Below are positions 31,641 through 43,645 of a stretch of 64,000 nucleotides of DNA, in pieces. The notes under the pieces were generated by a model. It worked only from the letters and a program-made list of their open reading frames with translations. It was not told the origin of the DNA and made no database searches. Every line of letters starts with the position of its first letter. Within the stretch, counting starts at the first letter, position 1. The position numbers and the translations under genes are program-made. Source of the DNA: Catenulispora acidiphila DSM 44928 (GTDB lineage: Bacteria > Actinomycetota > Actinomycetes > Streptomycetales > Catenulisporaceae); NCBI RefSeq assembly GCF_000024025.1, contig NC_013131.1, forward strand, positions 8,040,229-8,104,228. Reading direction: 5' to 3'.

Positions 31641-34334
31641 TCAGATGAATCGCCACAGGTGATCTGTCGTGCCGTTGTCAGTCCACTGGGTTACCTGCGC
31701 GCCGTCCGCTGTCGAGGCGTTCGAGACTGACAGCACCTTTCCGCTGTGGGCGTTGACGATCTTCGACCAGCCGTTGCCGGCGTCGATGATGTGCCAGAGG
31801 TGGTCTGGTGTGCCGTTGTCCTGGTACTGCTGGATGGGGGCTCCGTCGCTGAGGGATTGCACGTTGACTGCCAAGACCTTGCCGCTGTTGCGGTTCTGGA
31901 TGCGGACGGTGCCGTCGGGGTTCGGGATGACGGTCCATACGTGGTCGACGGTGCCGTTGTCGGTCCACTGGGTCACGTTGGCCGAGTCGGCCAGCGACAT
32001 TCCGGAGACCGCTAGGAGCTTCCCCGAGTTCTGGTTCTGGATCCTCACCCAGGATGTGGTGCTCGCCGCGCGCGGTGCCACGAGGGTGAACATGCCGCCG
32101 ACCACCGGCCGGTTCTGGAAGCCCTGCTGGGCGGCGGTGGCCACGACGTACCAGTCCGAGAAGGGCGCCCGCTGGGGTGTGGTGTTGGCGAACCCGTATA
32201 CCCCGTTGATGAGGGTGTCGCGGATCGCGCCTTGGTCGCGCAGCCAGGCCGCGGTCCAGATCTCCCAGTCGGCCTTGGTGTAGTTGTTGCGCGGATCCAG
32301 CAGGACGCCGTAGGTCCCGGCGTGCGACTGGTACCAGCCGGCCTCCTGGGCGGCGATACCTGCCGGTACCAGGTCCAGACCCAGGAGCTGGTCGGAGAAG
32401 CCGTTGTACTTCAGGCTCCAGGTGGTGGAGGACCCGTACGCCAGGTCGAGGTTGGTGCCGGCCGGGTCCTCGCCCTTGCTCACCCACTGGCTGATGTAGC
32501 TGCGCGATGTGGAGGTGTAGAGGGCGTGATCTGTGGTGTTCCCTGCGAAGCCGGCGACGACGCCCATCGCTCCGATGCCGATGATGCCCTTGAGCGCCAG
32601 GTTCGCGCTGTGGGCGATGAAGCCGGTGAAGTCGTCGGTCTGGTTCTGGTTGGCCGGGTCCAAGGCGTTGGCGACGAGGTAGTCAGCCCACTGTTTCAGG
32701 ATCGTGTAATGCTGCTGAGCGGTCGCCGTGGCGGTGGCTTGGGGAAGATGCTGGAGCAGCGCGGCCGTCATGATCAGCATGTTGGCCGATTCCTCGACCG
32801 GCATGTCCTCCTCGTTGCCGTCGTTGTGCCCGGAGGCGTTCGGGTAGCTGGAACCCAGGTCGTGCGCCGCGAAGGTCTTGGGCCAGCCGCCGTGCTCGCA
32901 GTAGTCCAGGATCGGCGCCAGGAGCATCTGCAGGTAGGACGGCGACAGGTACAGGTAGGCGGGGAACGCCGGGTAGGTGACGTCGATGGTGGACACGTTG
33001 CCGTCCGAGGAGATCTCCTTCAGGAAAGCCCAGGGCGTCCCGTTCCGGTTGACCAGCTCCGTTCCGCCGACGGCCTGGCGCAGCGCCAGTGCGGTCAGCG
33101 CCGCGTAGTGGGCGCCGGTCGTGCCGCCGCCGACGGCTGTACTGGAGTCGTTCTGGAGCTTGGATTCCAGCGCTGTCGCCGAACTCAGGGCCGAGCCGTA
33201 GTCGGCCAGGAACCAGTCGACCATGTCGGCCCACGGTCCCCAGTACGTCGTCCACCACGGTGCGAGGTTGGATCCCAGGTAGCTCAGCGCGGGATTGCGG
33301 ACGTGGCCGAGCGCCACCACGAACGACGCCGACGGCGTTGTCCCGACCGACCCCAGATCCTTGTTGAGCCCCAGAACCGGCCAGTTGTTGTTGATAGCGC
33401 GGGGCTGGGCCGAGTCCGAGGTTCCGCTCAGCGATCCGGACGACACCGCGGCGCCGCGCACCACGGTGTCCTGCCCGATTTGCCAGGTCACCCCGCTGCC
33501 GCCGGCGGTGGCCAGCACGACCGAGCCCCAGGAGGCCTGGTCACCGTGCTCGGCCAGAGTCGAGGGGTTCGTCGGGGTGAAGCTGAGCGCGATGTTGTTC
33601 GCCCGGCTGGTCTGCTGCGACCAGTTGACCAGCTGCGTCACGTCGCCGTGCGCCCACTCGGCGGAGATGTCCAGATGGAGCTGGACGCTGTGGGCCGCGC
33701 CGTCGGCGCTGACCGCCTGCATCTGGACGTAGCTGAACGGCACGCACTGCCGTTGCAGGTTGGTCAGGTCCACCGGCGAGAAGAACGTGACGGTCAGCCG
33801 TACCCCGCCGCCGGTGAAGGTATACACCGAGCGGGTCGCGGTGAGCTGCAGCGACGTCTGCGTCATCGTGTTCGGAACGATCGACGAGCTCGGCGCGCCG
33901 GCGAACAGCCAGCCGGCGCCGTCGATGCGGGCTATCCCGCACAGCGCCGTGATGTGGCCGTTCCAGAACGTCGACCAGGTCCCGGTCAGGGTGTCAGAAG
34001 CCTGCCAGGTGCTCAGATACGGCGACCGCACGGCCAGCGGCGTCGCCGGCGGCCGCAGCGGCGCGAAGGTCGACGCCGCGGGACTCGCCGCCGGCAGCGG
34101 GGCGTTGACCGCCGCGGTCGACAGGCGTGCGTTCGAGCCGGTGGCCAGCCTTCGTGAGGCAGCGGCTTGTGCCGGAGTGGCCGTCGCAAAGGCTCCGCCG
34201 GCGCCGACGACGGCGGCTGCCGCACCGAGCCAGCGGAACACCTCCCGTCGCGAGGCGTCGACAGGCTTGGTGTGCGCACCGCTCGCGTCGCCGGGGTCGC
34301 CGGCGTTGGCGCGGTCGGAAACGTTTTCGGTCAT
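31641..34334 (-). CDS. Tat-exported DUF5127/DUF4965/DUF1793 (glutaminase A-like) protein with ricin-type lectin domain
   Basis: An 897-residue secreted protein. Tat signal at about 27-60 (SRREVFRWLGAAAAVVG..AQAAA). The body has the GtaA-type layout: an N-terminal beta domain (LTVTFFSPVDLTNL, VQMQAVSADGAAHSVQLHLDIS), then an alpha/alpha-barrel with DYGSALSSATALESKL, FLKEISSDGNVSTIDVTYPAFP and HDLGSSYPNASGHNDGNEEDMPVEE. Such proteins are annotated as glutaminase A in fungi, but bacterial members are largely uncharacterised. The last approximately 135 residues hold three ricin-B repeats (QNQNSGKLLAVSG.., QNRNSGKVLAVN.., NAHSGKVLSVS..), implying carbohydrate binding. Start ATG 34334 with AAGGGAA upstream. 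Confidence 0.8.
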   Translation of the reverse strand: MTENVSDRANAGDPGDASGAHTKPVDASRREVFRWLGAAAAVVGAGGAFATATPAQAAASRRLATGSNARLSTAAVNAPLPAASPAASTFAPLRPPATPLAVRSPYLSTWQASDTLTGTWSTFWNGHITALCGIARIDGAGWLFAGAPSSSIVPNTMTQTSLQLTATRSVYTFTGGGVRLTVTFFSPVDLTNLQRQCVPFSYVQMQAVSADGAAHSVQLHLDISAEWAHGDVTQLVNWSQQTSRANNIALSFTPTNPSTLAEHGDQASWGSVVLATAGGSGVTWQIGQDTVVRGAAVSSGSLSGTSDSAQPRAINNNWPVLGLNKDLGSVGTTPSASFVVALGHVRNPALSYLGSNLAPWWTTYWGPWADMVDWFLADYGSALSSATALESKLQNDSSTAVGGGTTGAHYAALTALALRQAVGGTELVNRNGTPWAFLKEISSDGNVSTIDVTYPAFPAYLYLSPSYLQMLLAPILDYCEHGGWPKTFAAHDLGSSYPNASGHNDGNEEDMPVEESANMLIMTAALLQHLPQATATATAQQHYTILKQWADYLVANALDPANQNQTDDFTGFIAHSANLALKGIIGIGAMGVVAGFAGNTTDHALYTSTSRSYISQWVSKGEDPAGTNLDLAYGSSTTWSLKYNGFSDQLLGLDLVPAGIAAQEAGWYQSHAGTYGVLLDPRNNYTKADWEIWTAAWLRDQGAIRDTLINGVYGFANTTPQRAPFSDWYVVATAAQQGFQNRPVVGGMFTLVAPRAASTTSWVRIQNQNSGKLLAVSGMSLADSANVTQWTDNGTVDHVWTVIPNPDGTVRIQNRNSGKVLAVNVQSLSDGAPIQQYQDNGTPDHLWHIIDAGNGWSKIVNAHSGKVLSVSNASTADGAQVTQWTDNGTTDHLWRFI

Positions 34335-34765
34335 CAGGGTTCCCTTCGTATCGGAATGCACTGATAAGCCAAGCGAACTGCGTCCAGTGTCCAGTGGTCG
34401 CGGAGCCAGATCTGGTTGGCGCCGCCGGTGGAGCCCCAGAGAGCCCGGGCGACGGCGGCGAAAATTGTTTGTAACTGTTGGGTATTGATGCACTCGGCGG
34501 CGGTGCCGTCAAGGGTCGACCACTCCGGCACTGATAGAGCAGCCCGGCGGAGGGCCTGACAGCTGCCGATCCACGTGGCCTGACTCTCAGCGGTTACGAA
34601 CAATTTCGATACCGATTGAACAATCCCCTTGCCCAGGTGCTGGGTGGAGCGCGCCGTCCGGCGGGCGATGCAACCTGATGTGCGTCGGCTCAGTCACATT
34701 TCTTGGACCGGGGCGCAGTCGGGTGCGCTGGAGGCGGGGATGTCGGGTGGGGGTTGCGGGACCTA
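34335..34765. other. 431-base intergenic region with repeated GAACAAT motif
   Basis: This is the shared upstream region of the DUF4965 gene (minus) and the next hypothetical gene (plus). At 34598-34624 GAACAAT occurs twice, 20 bases apart, around TCGATACCGATT; the segment is locally AT-rich and may hold a promoter or operator. Another AT-rich stretch (AAAATTGTTTGTAACTG) lies near 34460. No coding region is convincing here. Confidence 0.35.
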
Positions 34766-35329
34766 ATGGATGGAATGGACATGAGCATGTCGACCGGGCC
34801 GGGGGAACAGTGGATCGTGAAGACGGCAGCCGGACAGACCCAGATCGGCATCGACTACCTGTGGCCCGACGGCACGTATGACAAGAAGCACTACGGGCCC
34901 TTCGACGTGTGCACGGAAAACCCCGTCAACCCTCTGGATCCGGATGCCGGACACCGCCAGTACTGCGTCCAGACCCGGCCGGCCCAGCAGTTCTACGGAG
35001 CACTCACCGTGGACGAGACAGACAGCACCGTGTCGTACAGCGTCGCGAACCACGACTACGGCAGGTACCTGATCAAGGCCGTGCCGGTCCCCATCCCGTT
35101 GGCCACCCAGCCGACCAGCGGCTCGTACTCAGTGCAGAACGGGCAGTACATCGTCCCGGGTCACAACGAGCCGGCCGCGATGTCGCTCGGGCAGCTCGCG
35201 AACGCGCTCCTCGACCCGCGCTTCAACGACTATCTCATCCACTACGAGAACTACGTTCTCACCCACGCGACCGCCGACTCGTTCAGCGTGTCGGGCTCGA
35301 AACCGCTGAAGACCGAAGGAAGGAACTGA
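34766..35329 (+). CDS. Hypothetical protein, 187 aa
   Basis: Not recognised. The frame is open from 34703; the ATG at 34766 is the first with reasonable context (GCGGGAC upstream) and begins MDGMDMSMS. The protein is soluble-looking, without signal or membrane helix. It has two cysteines (FDVCTENP, HRQYCVQT) that could pair, a beta-rich middle (YGALTVDETDSTVSYSV) and a helical end (LGQLANALLDPRFNDYLIHY). It is 130 bases upstream of a secreted sialidase-like gene on the same strand; a shared operon is possible. Confidence 0.55.
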   Translation: MDGMDMSMSTGPGEQWIVKTAAGQTQIGIDYLWPDGTYDKKHYGPFDVCTENPVNPLDPDAGHRQYCVQTRPAQQFYGALTVDETDSTVSYSVANHDYGRYLIKAVPVPIPLATQPTSGSYSVQNGQYIVPGHNEPAAMSLGQLANALLDPRFNDYLIHYENYVLTHATADSFSVSGSKPLKTEGRN

Positions 35330-35458
35330 CGACCTAGCCAGCCTCTAGCCAGTCGCCCTAACCGGACATACAGTGTCCATCGCATGATCCTGACACATTG
35401 TCGGAGATCGGCGACCATCGGGCCCAGACGCCGCTCTCCCTGATCGAAGGGAACATCG

Positions 35459-36889
35459 GTGCGAAGCAATCCATCGCGTCGTATCGGCGCCGCCGCGGCC
35501 ACCGCCGCGCTGCTCGCCCTGCCCGCCACCGCCCTCGGCGGGCCGGCGTACGCCGCCGCCTCCGCGACCCCCGCAGCGACCAGCCTGGTCCAGGTCAGCA
35601 GCGACCCCTACACCGACAGCCAGGCCCAGCACGCCACCGAAGTCGAACCGGACACCTTCTCCTTCGGCAGCACCGTCGTCTCGGCGTTCCAGGTCGGCCG
35701 GGTCTTCGGCGGCGGCGCCTCGAACATCGGCTGGTCCGAATCCACCGACGGCGGCACCACCTGGACCCACGGCTTCCTGCCCGACACCACCGCCAACACC
35801 GGCGGTCCCTACGGCCAGGTCAGCGACGCCTCGGTCGCCTACGACGCCAAGCACGGCCAATGGCTGATCTCCTACCTCGGGATCCTGCCCTCCGGCAACG
35901 TCAACGTCGCCGTCAGCCGCTCCCCCGACGGCCACACCTGGGGCAACCCGGTGACCGTGTCCAGCGCCACGTTCGACGACAAGAACTGGACCGTCTGCGA
36001 CAACCACACCGCCAGCACCTTCTACGGGCACTGCTACACCGAGTACGACGACGCCAACGCCGGCGACGCCGAGCACATGCGCACCTCCACCGACGGTGGC
36101 CTGACCTGGGGCACGCAGAAGAGTCCATCGGGCAACCCGAGCGGACTCGGCGGCCAGCCGGTCGTGCAGCCCAACGGAACCGTCGTGGTCCCCTACTCGG
36201 CCAGCACCTCCGAGCGCGCCTTCACCTCCACCAACGGCGGCACCAGCTGGACCGCGAGCGTCCGCATCGCCACCGTCAGCCACCACACCGTCGCAGGCCT
36301 GGAATCAGACTCCATCGCCCCGCAGGACGAACTGCGCGAGAGCCCGCTGCCCTCGGCCGAGATCGACGCCGCCGGCAAGGTCTACGTCACCTGGTCCGAC
36401 TGCCGCTTCCGCTCCGGCTGCCCCAGCAACGACATCATCATGTCGACCTCGACCAACGGCACCACCTGGAGCACCCCGACCCGGGTGCCGATCGACGCGA
36501 CCAACAGCACCGTCGACCACTTCACGCCGGGCATCGGCGTCGACCCCTCCAGCTCGGGAAGCACCGCGCGCATCGGCCTGGCGTACTACTACTACCCGGT
36601 CGCCAACTGCACCGACACCACCTGCAAGCTCGACGTCGGCTACGTCTCCTCGACCAACGGCGGCGCCACCTGGAGCACCCCGACCCAGCTCGCTGGCCCG
36701 ATGACCCTGGCGTGGCTGCCCAACACCTCGCAGGGACGCATGTTCGGCGACTACATCTCCACCTCCGTCTTCGCCGGCGGCAATGCCTTGCCGGTCATCG
36801 CGGTGGCCTCCGCACCAAGCGGCTCGACATTCACCATGGGCATGTTCGCCCCAACCGGCGGACTCACCATCGGCGGCGCCGCTAAGTAA
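35459..36889 (+). CDS. Secreted sialidase-fold (BNR/Asp-box) protein
   Basis: A 476-residue exported protein with a six-bladed propeller signature. The signal peptide is at about 1-33 (RRIGAAAATAALLALPATA..AYAAA). At least five Asp-box-like repeats are visible: STDGGTTW, STDGGLTW, STNGGTSW, STNGTTW, STNGGATW. Four Cys (VCDNHTAS..GHCYTE, SDCRFRSGC) may form disulfides. Catalytic Arg/Glu/Tyr residues of true neuraminidases cannot be assigned by eye, so sialidase activity is unproven. The GTG start is preceded by GAAGGGAA. It ends 171 bases before a convergent response regulator, with a hairpin between. Confidence 0.75.
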   Translation: MRSNPSRRIGAAAATAALLALPATALGGPAYAAASATPAATSLVQVSSDPYTDSQAQHATEVEPDTFSFGSTVVSAFQVGRVFGGGASNIGWSESTDGGTTWTHGFLPDTTANTGGPYGQVSDASVAYDAKHGQWLISYLGILPSGNVNVAVSRSPDGHTWGNPVTVSSATFDDKNWTVCDNHTASTFYGHCYTEYDDANAGDAEHMRTSTDGGLTWGTQKSPSGNPSGLGGQPVVQPNGTVVVPYSASTSERAFTSTNGGTSWTASVRIATVSHHTVAGLESDSIAPQDELRESPLPSAEIDAAGKVYVTWSDCRFRSGCPSNDIIMSTSTNGTTWSTPTRVPIDATNSTVDHFTPGIGVDPSSSGSTARIGLAYYYYPVANCTDTTCKLDVGYVSSTNGGATWSTPTQLAGPMTLAWLPNTSQGRMFGDYISTSVFAGGNALPVIAVASAPSGSTFTMGMFAPTGGLTIGGAAK

Positions 36890-37000
36890 GGACTCTGCGA
36901 TCGCAATCAGTACGCCGGGCGGAACGGGACGATGACCGGTCCGTCCGGCGGCTGCGACTCCTCGGCGGAAAGGAGCGTGTCGGCTGTTTCGAACGGTGGC

Positions 37001-37056
37001 GCCCGGTGGCGCCGGTGGCGTTGTCCGCGGCGGCGCGGCGGCGCGCGCCACCGGGC
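37001..37056. terminator. Hairpin between convergent sialidase-like and response-regulator genes
   Basis: GCCCGGTGGCGC (37001-37012) and GCGCCACCGGGC (37045-37056) form a perfect 12-bp stem around a GC-rich 32-base loop that can fold further. It sits 5 bases from the response-regulator stop and could end transcription from both sides. Confidence 0.55.
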
Positions 37057-37060
37057 GGTC

Positions 37061-37702
37061 TCACTCGGAGCGGGGCAACAGGCCTCGTTCGAGGGCGGTG
37101 ACGACGGCGTGCGTGCGGTCGCTGACGTCGAGCTTGGCGAAGACGCGGAGCAGGTGGGTCTTCACCGTCGCCTCGGCGATGACCAGCCGTTTGCCGATGT
37201 CGGCGTTGGACAGGCCGTCGGCGACGCCGTTGAGCACGTCGACCTCCCGCGTGGTCAGCACGACAGGGGCGGGTTGCCGCATGCGCGCCACAAGCTTGGC
37301 CGCGATCCGGGGCGCCAGGACGGTCTCGCCGCGGGCCGCGCCGCGGATGGCCTCCACGAGCTGCTCGCGGGTGGTGTCCTTGAGCAGATAGCCGATCGCG
37401 CCGGCCTCGACCGCGCGCTCGATCTCGGCGTCGGTGTCATAAGTGGTGAGGATCAGGACCCTGGTTCCGGTTTTGCCGGCGACGATCTCGGTGGTGGCCG
37501 CGACGCCGTCCAGGACGGGCATCCGCAGATCGAGCAGCGCCACGTCGGCGCCGAGGCGCTCGACGAGCTCGACCGCCTCCCGGCCGTCGCCGGCCTCGCC
37601 GACGATGGTGATGGTGGGCTCGGAGGCCAGCAGGGCGACGACGCCGGCGCGCATCACCGTGTGGTCGTCGGCCAGGACGACGCGGATCGTGTCGTGGGTC
37701 AT
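37061..37702 (-). CDS. NarL/FixJ-family response regulator
   Basis: A 213-residue response regulator. Receiver domain with DD at 12-13, phospho-acceptor D58 (VALLDLRMPVLDG), LTTYDTDAE and LLKD. The LuxR HTH at about 148-205 reads LTTREVDVLNGVADGLSNADIGKRL. It lies one base after the kinase stop and forms an operon with the kinase and the MMPL exporter upstream. Confidence 0.93.
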   Translation of the reverse strand: MTHDTIRVVLADDHTVMRAGVVALLASEPTITIVGEAGDGREAVELVERLGADVALLDLRMPVLDGVAATTEIVAGKTGTRVLILTTYDTDAEIERAVEAGAIGYLLKDTTREQLVEAIRGAARGETVLAPRIAAKLVARMRQPAPVVLTTREVDVLNGVADGLSNADIGKRLVIAEATVKTHLLRVFAKLDVSDRTHAVVTALERGLLPRSE

Positions 37703-37703
37703 G

Positions 37704-38873
37704 TCACCCCTGATCGTTCGTGGGAATCATGGCGAGGACGCGGGTGCCGTCGCCCGGCGAGCTGGTGACGGTGAGCTCGCCGCCGAGGTCGGCGAGGCGC
37801 TTGCGCATGCCGTCGAGGCCGAAGCCCCGGGAGCGGCCGACGACGAAGCCGCGGCCGTCGTCGGTGATCTCCAGCTCGATGCCGTGCGGATGCGGCGTGA
37901 GGACGACGCCGATGGTCGAGGCGGCGGCGTGTTTGCGGGCGTTGGCCAGCGATTCCTGGGTGCAGCGCAGCAGCGCGATCCGGGTCTGCTGGTCGCACTC
38001 GATGTCCGGCAGCTCCGCGCTGACGGCGAGCCCGGTGTCCTCCACGAAACGGTCCAGGGTCCGGCGCAGGCTCTGGGCGACCGAGCCCTGCACGACGTGC
38101 GGAGCCGAGCCGACCAGGACCCGTGCCTCGGCGAGGTTCTCGCGGGCGGTGCGTTCGATCGACAGCAACTGCTGGGAGCTCTTCGCCGGGCTCGCAGCGA
38201 TACCCGCGCGGGCGGCCTCGGCCAGCACGATGATGGACGCGAAGCCCTGGGCCAAGGTGTCGTGGATCTCCCGGGCGAGCCGTTGGCGCTCTTGCGCGGC
38301 GCCCTCGCGGCGGTTGGCCTCGGCCAGTTGCCGCTGGGTCTCCTCCAGCTCCGCGCTCAGGCGGCGGGCGCGCTCGTCGCTCTGCCGGATATACCAGTTC
38401 ATCAACAGGCCGATCAGGACGCCGGCGGCGTACCCGATGCAGGTGAAGACCGTGTTGCCGGTGAGGAACGCGCCGGCGGCCGCTCCGCCGGCGAGGCATG
38501 CCAGCGCCGCGGCGCCGCTGAGAGCGATCGCCCGCCGTGGTCCTGCGGCGAGGATCCAGAATTGCGGAAGGGAGATGATGAACATCGCGGCGCCTCCCTT
38601 CAGCACGTACGCCTGAACGCCCAGGCCGATCGCGAGCAGGGCGAGGAAAGCCTGCGGGCGCAGGACGAGATTGCCGGGGACGAATCTGACGGCCGCATAG
38701 CAGAGGCCGAGCACGGCCAGCAGCGCCAACGACCAGGACTTCGTCTCGGCCGGCAGGTCCACCACCATGGCGATCGCCGGGGGGACCAGGCCGAAGACCA
38801 ACCAGAGCGCGGAGTACCAGAGATGGAGTCTGCGCAACTGGCTCCGGTCGGTGGGCTGCGAGGCCGTGATCAT
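37704..38873 (-). CDS. Sensor histidine kinase (HisKA_3 family)
   Basis: A 389-residue kinase with about five membrane helices between residues 20 and 160 and a coiled-coil linker (QSDERARRLSAELEETQRQLAEANRR). The HisKA_3 box ERQRLAREIHDTLAQGFASI carries H204, and the C-terminal ATPase domain has ESLANARKHAAA and TDDGRGF..GFGLDGMRKRL. It starts 5 bases after the MMPL stop, so sensing and export are co-transcribed. The signal is unknown. Confidence 0.92.
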   Translation of the reverse strand: MITASQPTDRSQLRRLHLWYSALWLVFGLVPPAIAMVVDLPAETKSWSLALLAVLGLCYAAVRFVPGNLVLRPQAFLALLAIGLGVQAYVLKGGAAMFIISLPQFWILAAGPRRAIALSGAAALACLAGGAAAGAFLTGNTVFTCIGYAAGVLIGLLMNWYIRQSDERARRLSAELEETQRQLAEANRREGAAQERQRLAREIHDTLAQGFASIIVLAEAARAGIAASPAKSSQQLLSIERTARENLAEARVLVGSAPHVVQGSVAQSLRRTLDRFVEDTGLAVSAELPDIECDQQTRIALLRCTQESLANARKHAAASTIGVVLTPHPHGIELEITDDGRGFVVGRSRGFGLDGMRKRLADLGGELTVTSSPGDGTRVLAMIPTNDQG

Positions 38874-38878
38874 GCTGA

Positions 38879-42276
<3,398 letters not shown>

Positions 42277-42417
42277 GATGATCGCTCCAACCCGTTTCTC
42301 ATGGATTCCGACATCCCGCACCGACGGTGTCGTGCTCCCCCGCGCGCCGGAAGACCGCGGTATTCCTAGGAGTGGCAGGGTCAGGCTGGCCGTAGCTCCG
42401 AATGCCAGACTGAAGCT

Positions 42418-43278
42418 GTGCCGGGACCGAACGAGCTAGGCGACTTCCTGCGGGCCCGCCGGGCACGGCTGCGTCCGGGCGACGTCAGCCTGCCACCGAG
42501 CTCCGGCATCCGACGGACGCCCGGACTGCGTCGCGAGGAGACCGCCGCACTCGCGGGAGTGTCCATCGACTACTACATCCGGCTTGAGCAGGGCAAAGAG
42601 ACCAACCCGAGCGGTCCGATCCTGGATGGCCTGGCCCGCGCCCTCCGGCTGAACGAGGAAGAGACCGCCCACCTGTACGCGCTCGCCAACCACGCCGCGG
42701 GACGCACGGCGCGTGGCGCGACGCCTGCCGTGCGGGAGGTACGGCCCGGCGTCCTCCAGCTCCTCGAAACGGTGCGCCCCTGCCCGGCGTACGTACTCAC
42801 CCGCACCAGCGATCTGCTGGCCGCCAACCCCGAGGCCCTCGCCCTGTTCATCGGCCTGGCGGACTGGCCGCCCGAGCAACGCAACACCATCCGCTACACG
42901 TTCTTCCACCCAGCGGCGCACGACCTGTTCGCCGACTGGAACCGCGCCGCCGAAACAACCGCCGCGCACCTGCACACCCTCGCCGCCGAAACACCCAACG
43001 ACCCGACCCTCACCGCACTGATCACCGAACTACTCAACGCCAGCCCCGAATTCACCCACCTCTGGCACCGCCACGACATCCGCCAGCGACGCGGCCAGCC
43101 CAAGACATTCCGCCACCCCCACATCGGCGAACTAACCCTCACCAACGAAGTCCTCCACCTCCCCGACGGCCAACGAATGAGCATCTACCAAGCCGAACCC
43201 GGCACCCCCGACCACGCCGCCCTGGCTCTGCTCTCGCGGATCGCCAGTGGCGACAAGCCAGAAAACGCTGCCCGGTAG
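42418..43278 (+). CDS. XRE-family regulator with MmyB-like ligand domain
   Basis: A 286-residue regulator. The N-terminal HTH (about 5-80) has [36 protein letters not shown] and [15 protein letters not shown]. The C-terminal MmyB-like ligand-binding region (about 105-275) includes [34 protein letters not shown] and [10 protein letters not shown]. The GTG start has no clear ribosome site and may be leaderless. The gene is divergent from the aldo/keto reductase and probably regulates it. From about 42950 its plus strand becomes markedly C-rich and G-poor. Confidence 0.9.
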   Translation: MPGPNELGDFLRARRARLRPGDVSLPPSSGIRRTPGLRREETAALAGVSIDYYIRLEQGKETNPSGPILDGLARALRLNEEETAHLYALANHAAGRTARGATPAVREVRPGVLQLLETVRPCPAYVLTRTSDLLAANPEALALFIGLADWPPEQRNTIRYTFFHPAAHDLFADWNRAAETTAAHLHTLAAETPNDPTLTALITELLNASPEFTHLWHRHDIRQRRGQPKTFRHPHIGELTLTNEVLHLPDGQRMSIYQAEPGTPDHAALALLSRIASGDKPENAAR

Positions 43279-43645
43279 CAGGCCATCGGACTTCAGGTTC
43301 GAGATCGCCCGCGAGCACGCGACGCCCTCAGTACGAGCTCGCGAGCCGGCCATGTCCCGCGCTCGGGCGGCCCTGCGCGGCTCCTCAGCAGGTGGTGCGG
43401 TTGGGTGTCGTGGTGAACCGACGGGCGTTCGGGCGCGGGCGCAGCGCTCAAGGGACAGTCGCCCGTGAACCACCTGTCCGCCATGTTCCCGCCGAAGGTG
43501 TGGCGGGGCTGCAAGGCAAGCGCCGCCAAGGATTTGCCGACTCTTCATGCGGGCTCTGCTTTCGCGGTCGGGGGTTGGTGGTCTGATCCCAGGGGTCAGG
43601 TGGGTTGGCGGGGTGTGTGGCGTGAGAGGGATGAGGTTGAGGTTT
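43279..43645. other. Gap of about 370 bases, no confident gene
   Basis: Between the XRE gene and the secreted-protein gene I see no confident coding region. From about 43550 the plus strand turns strongly G-rich. The downstream frame is open from 43547, so part of this gap could be coding if an upstream start (GTG 43622, ATG 43631) is used. Confidence 0.4.
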
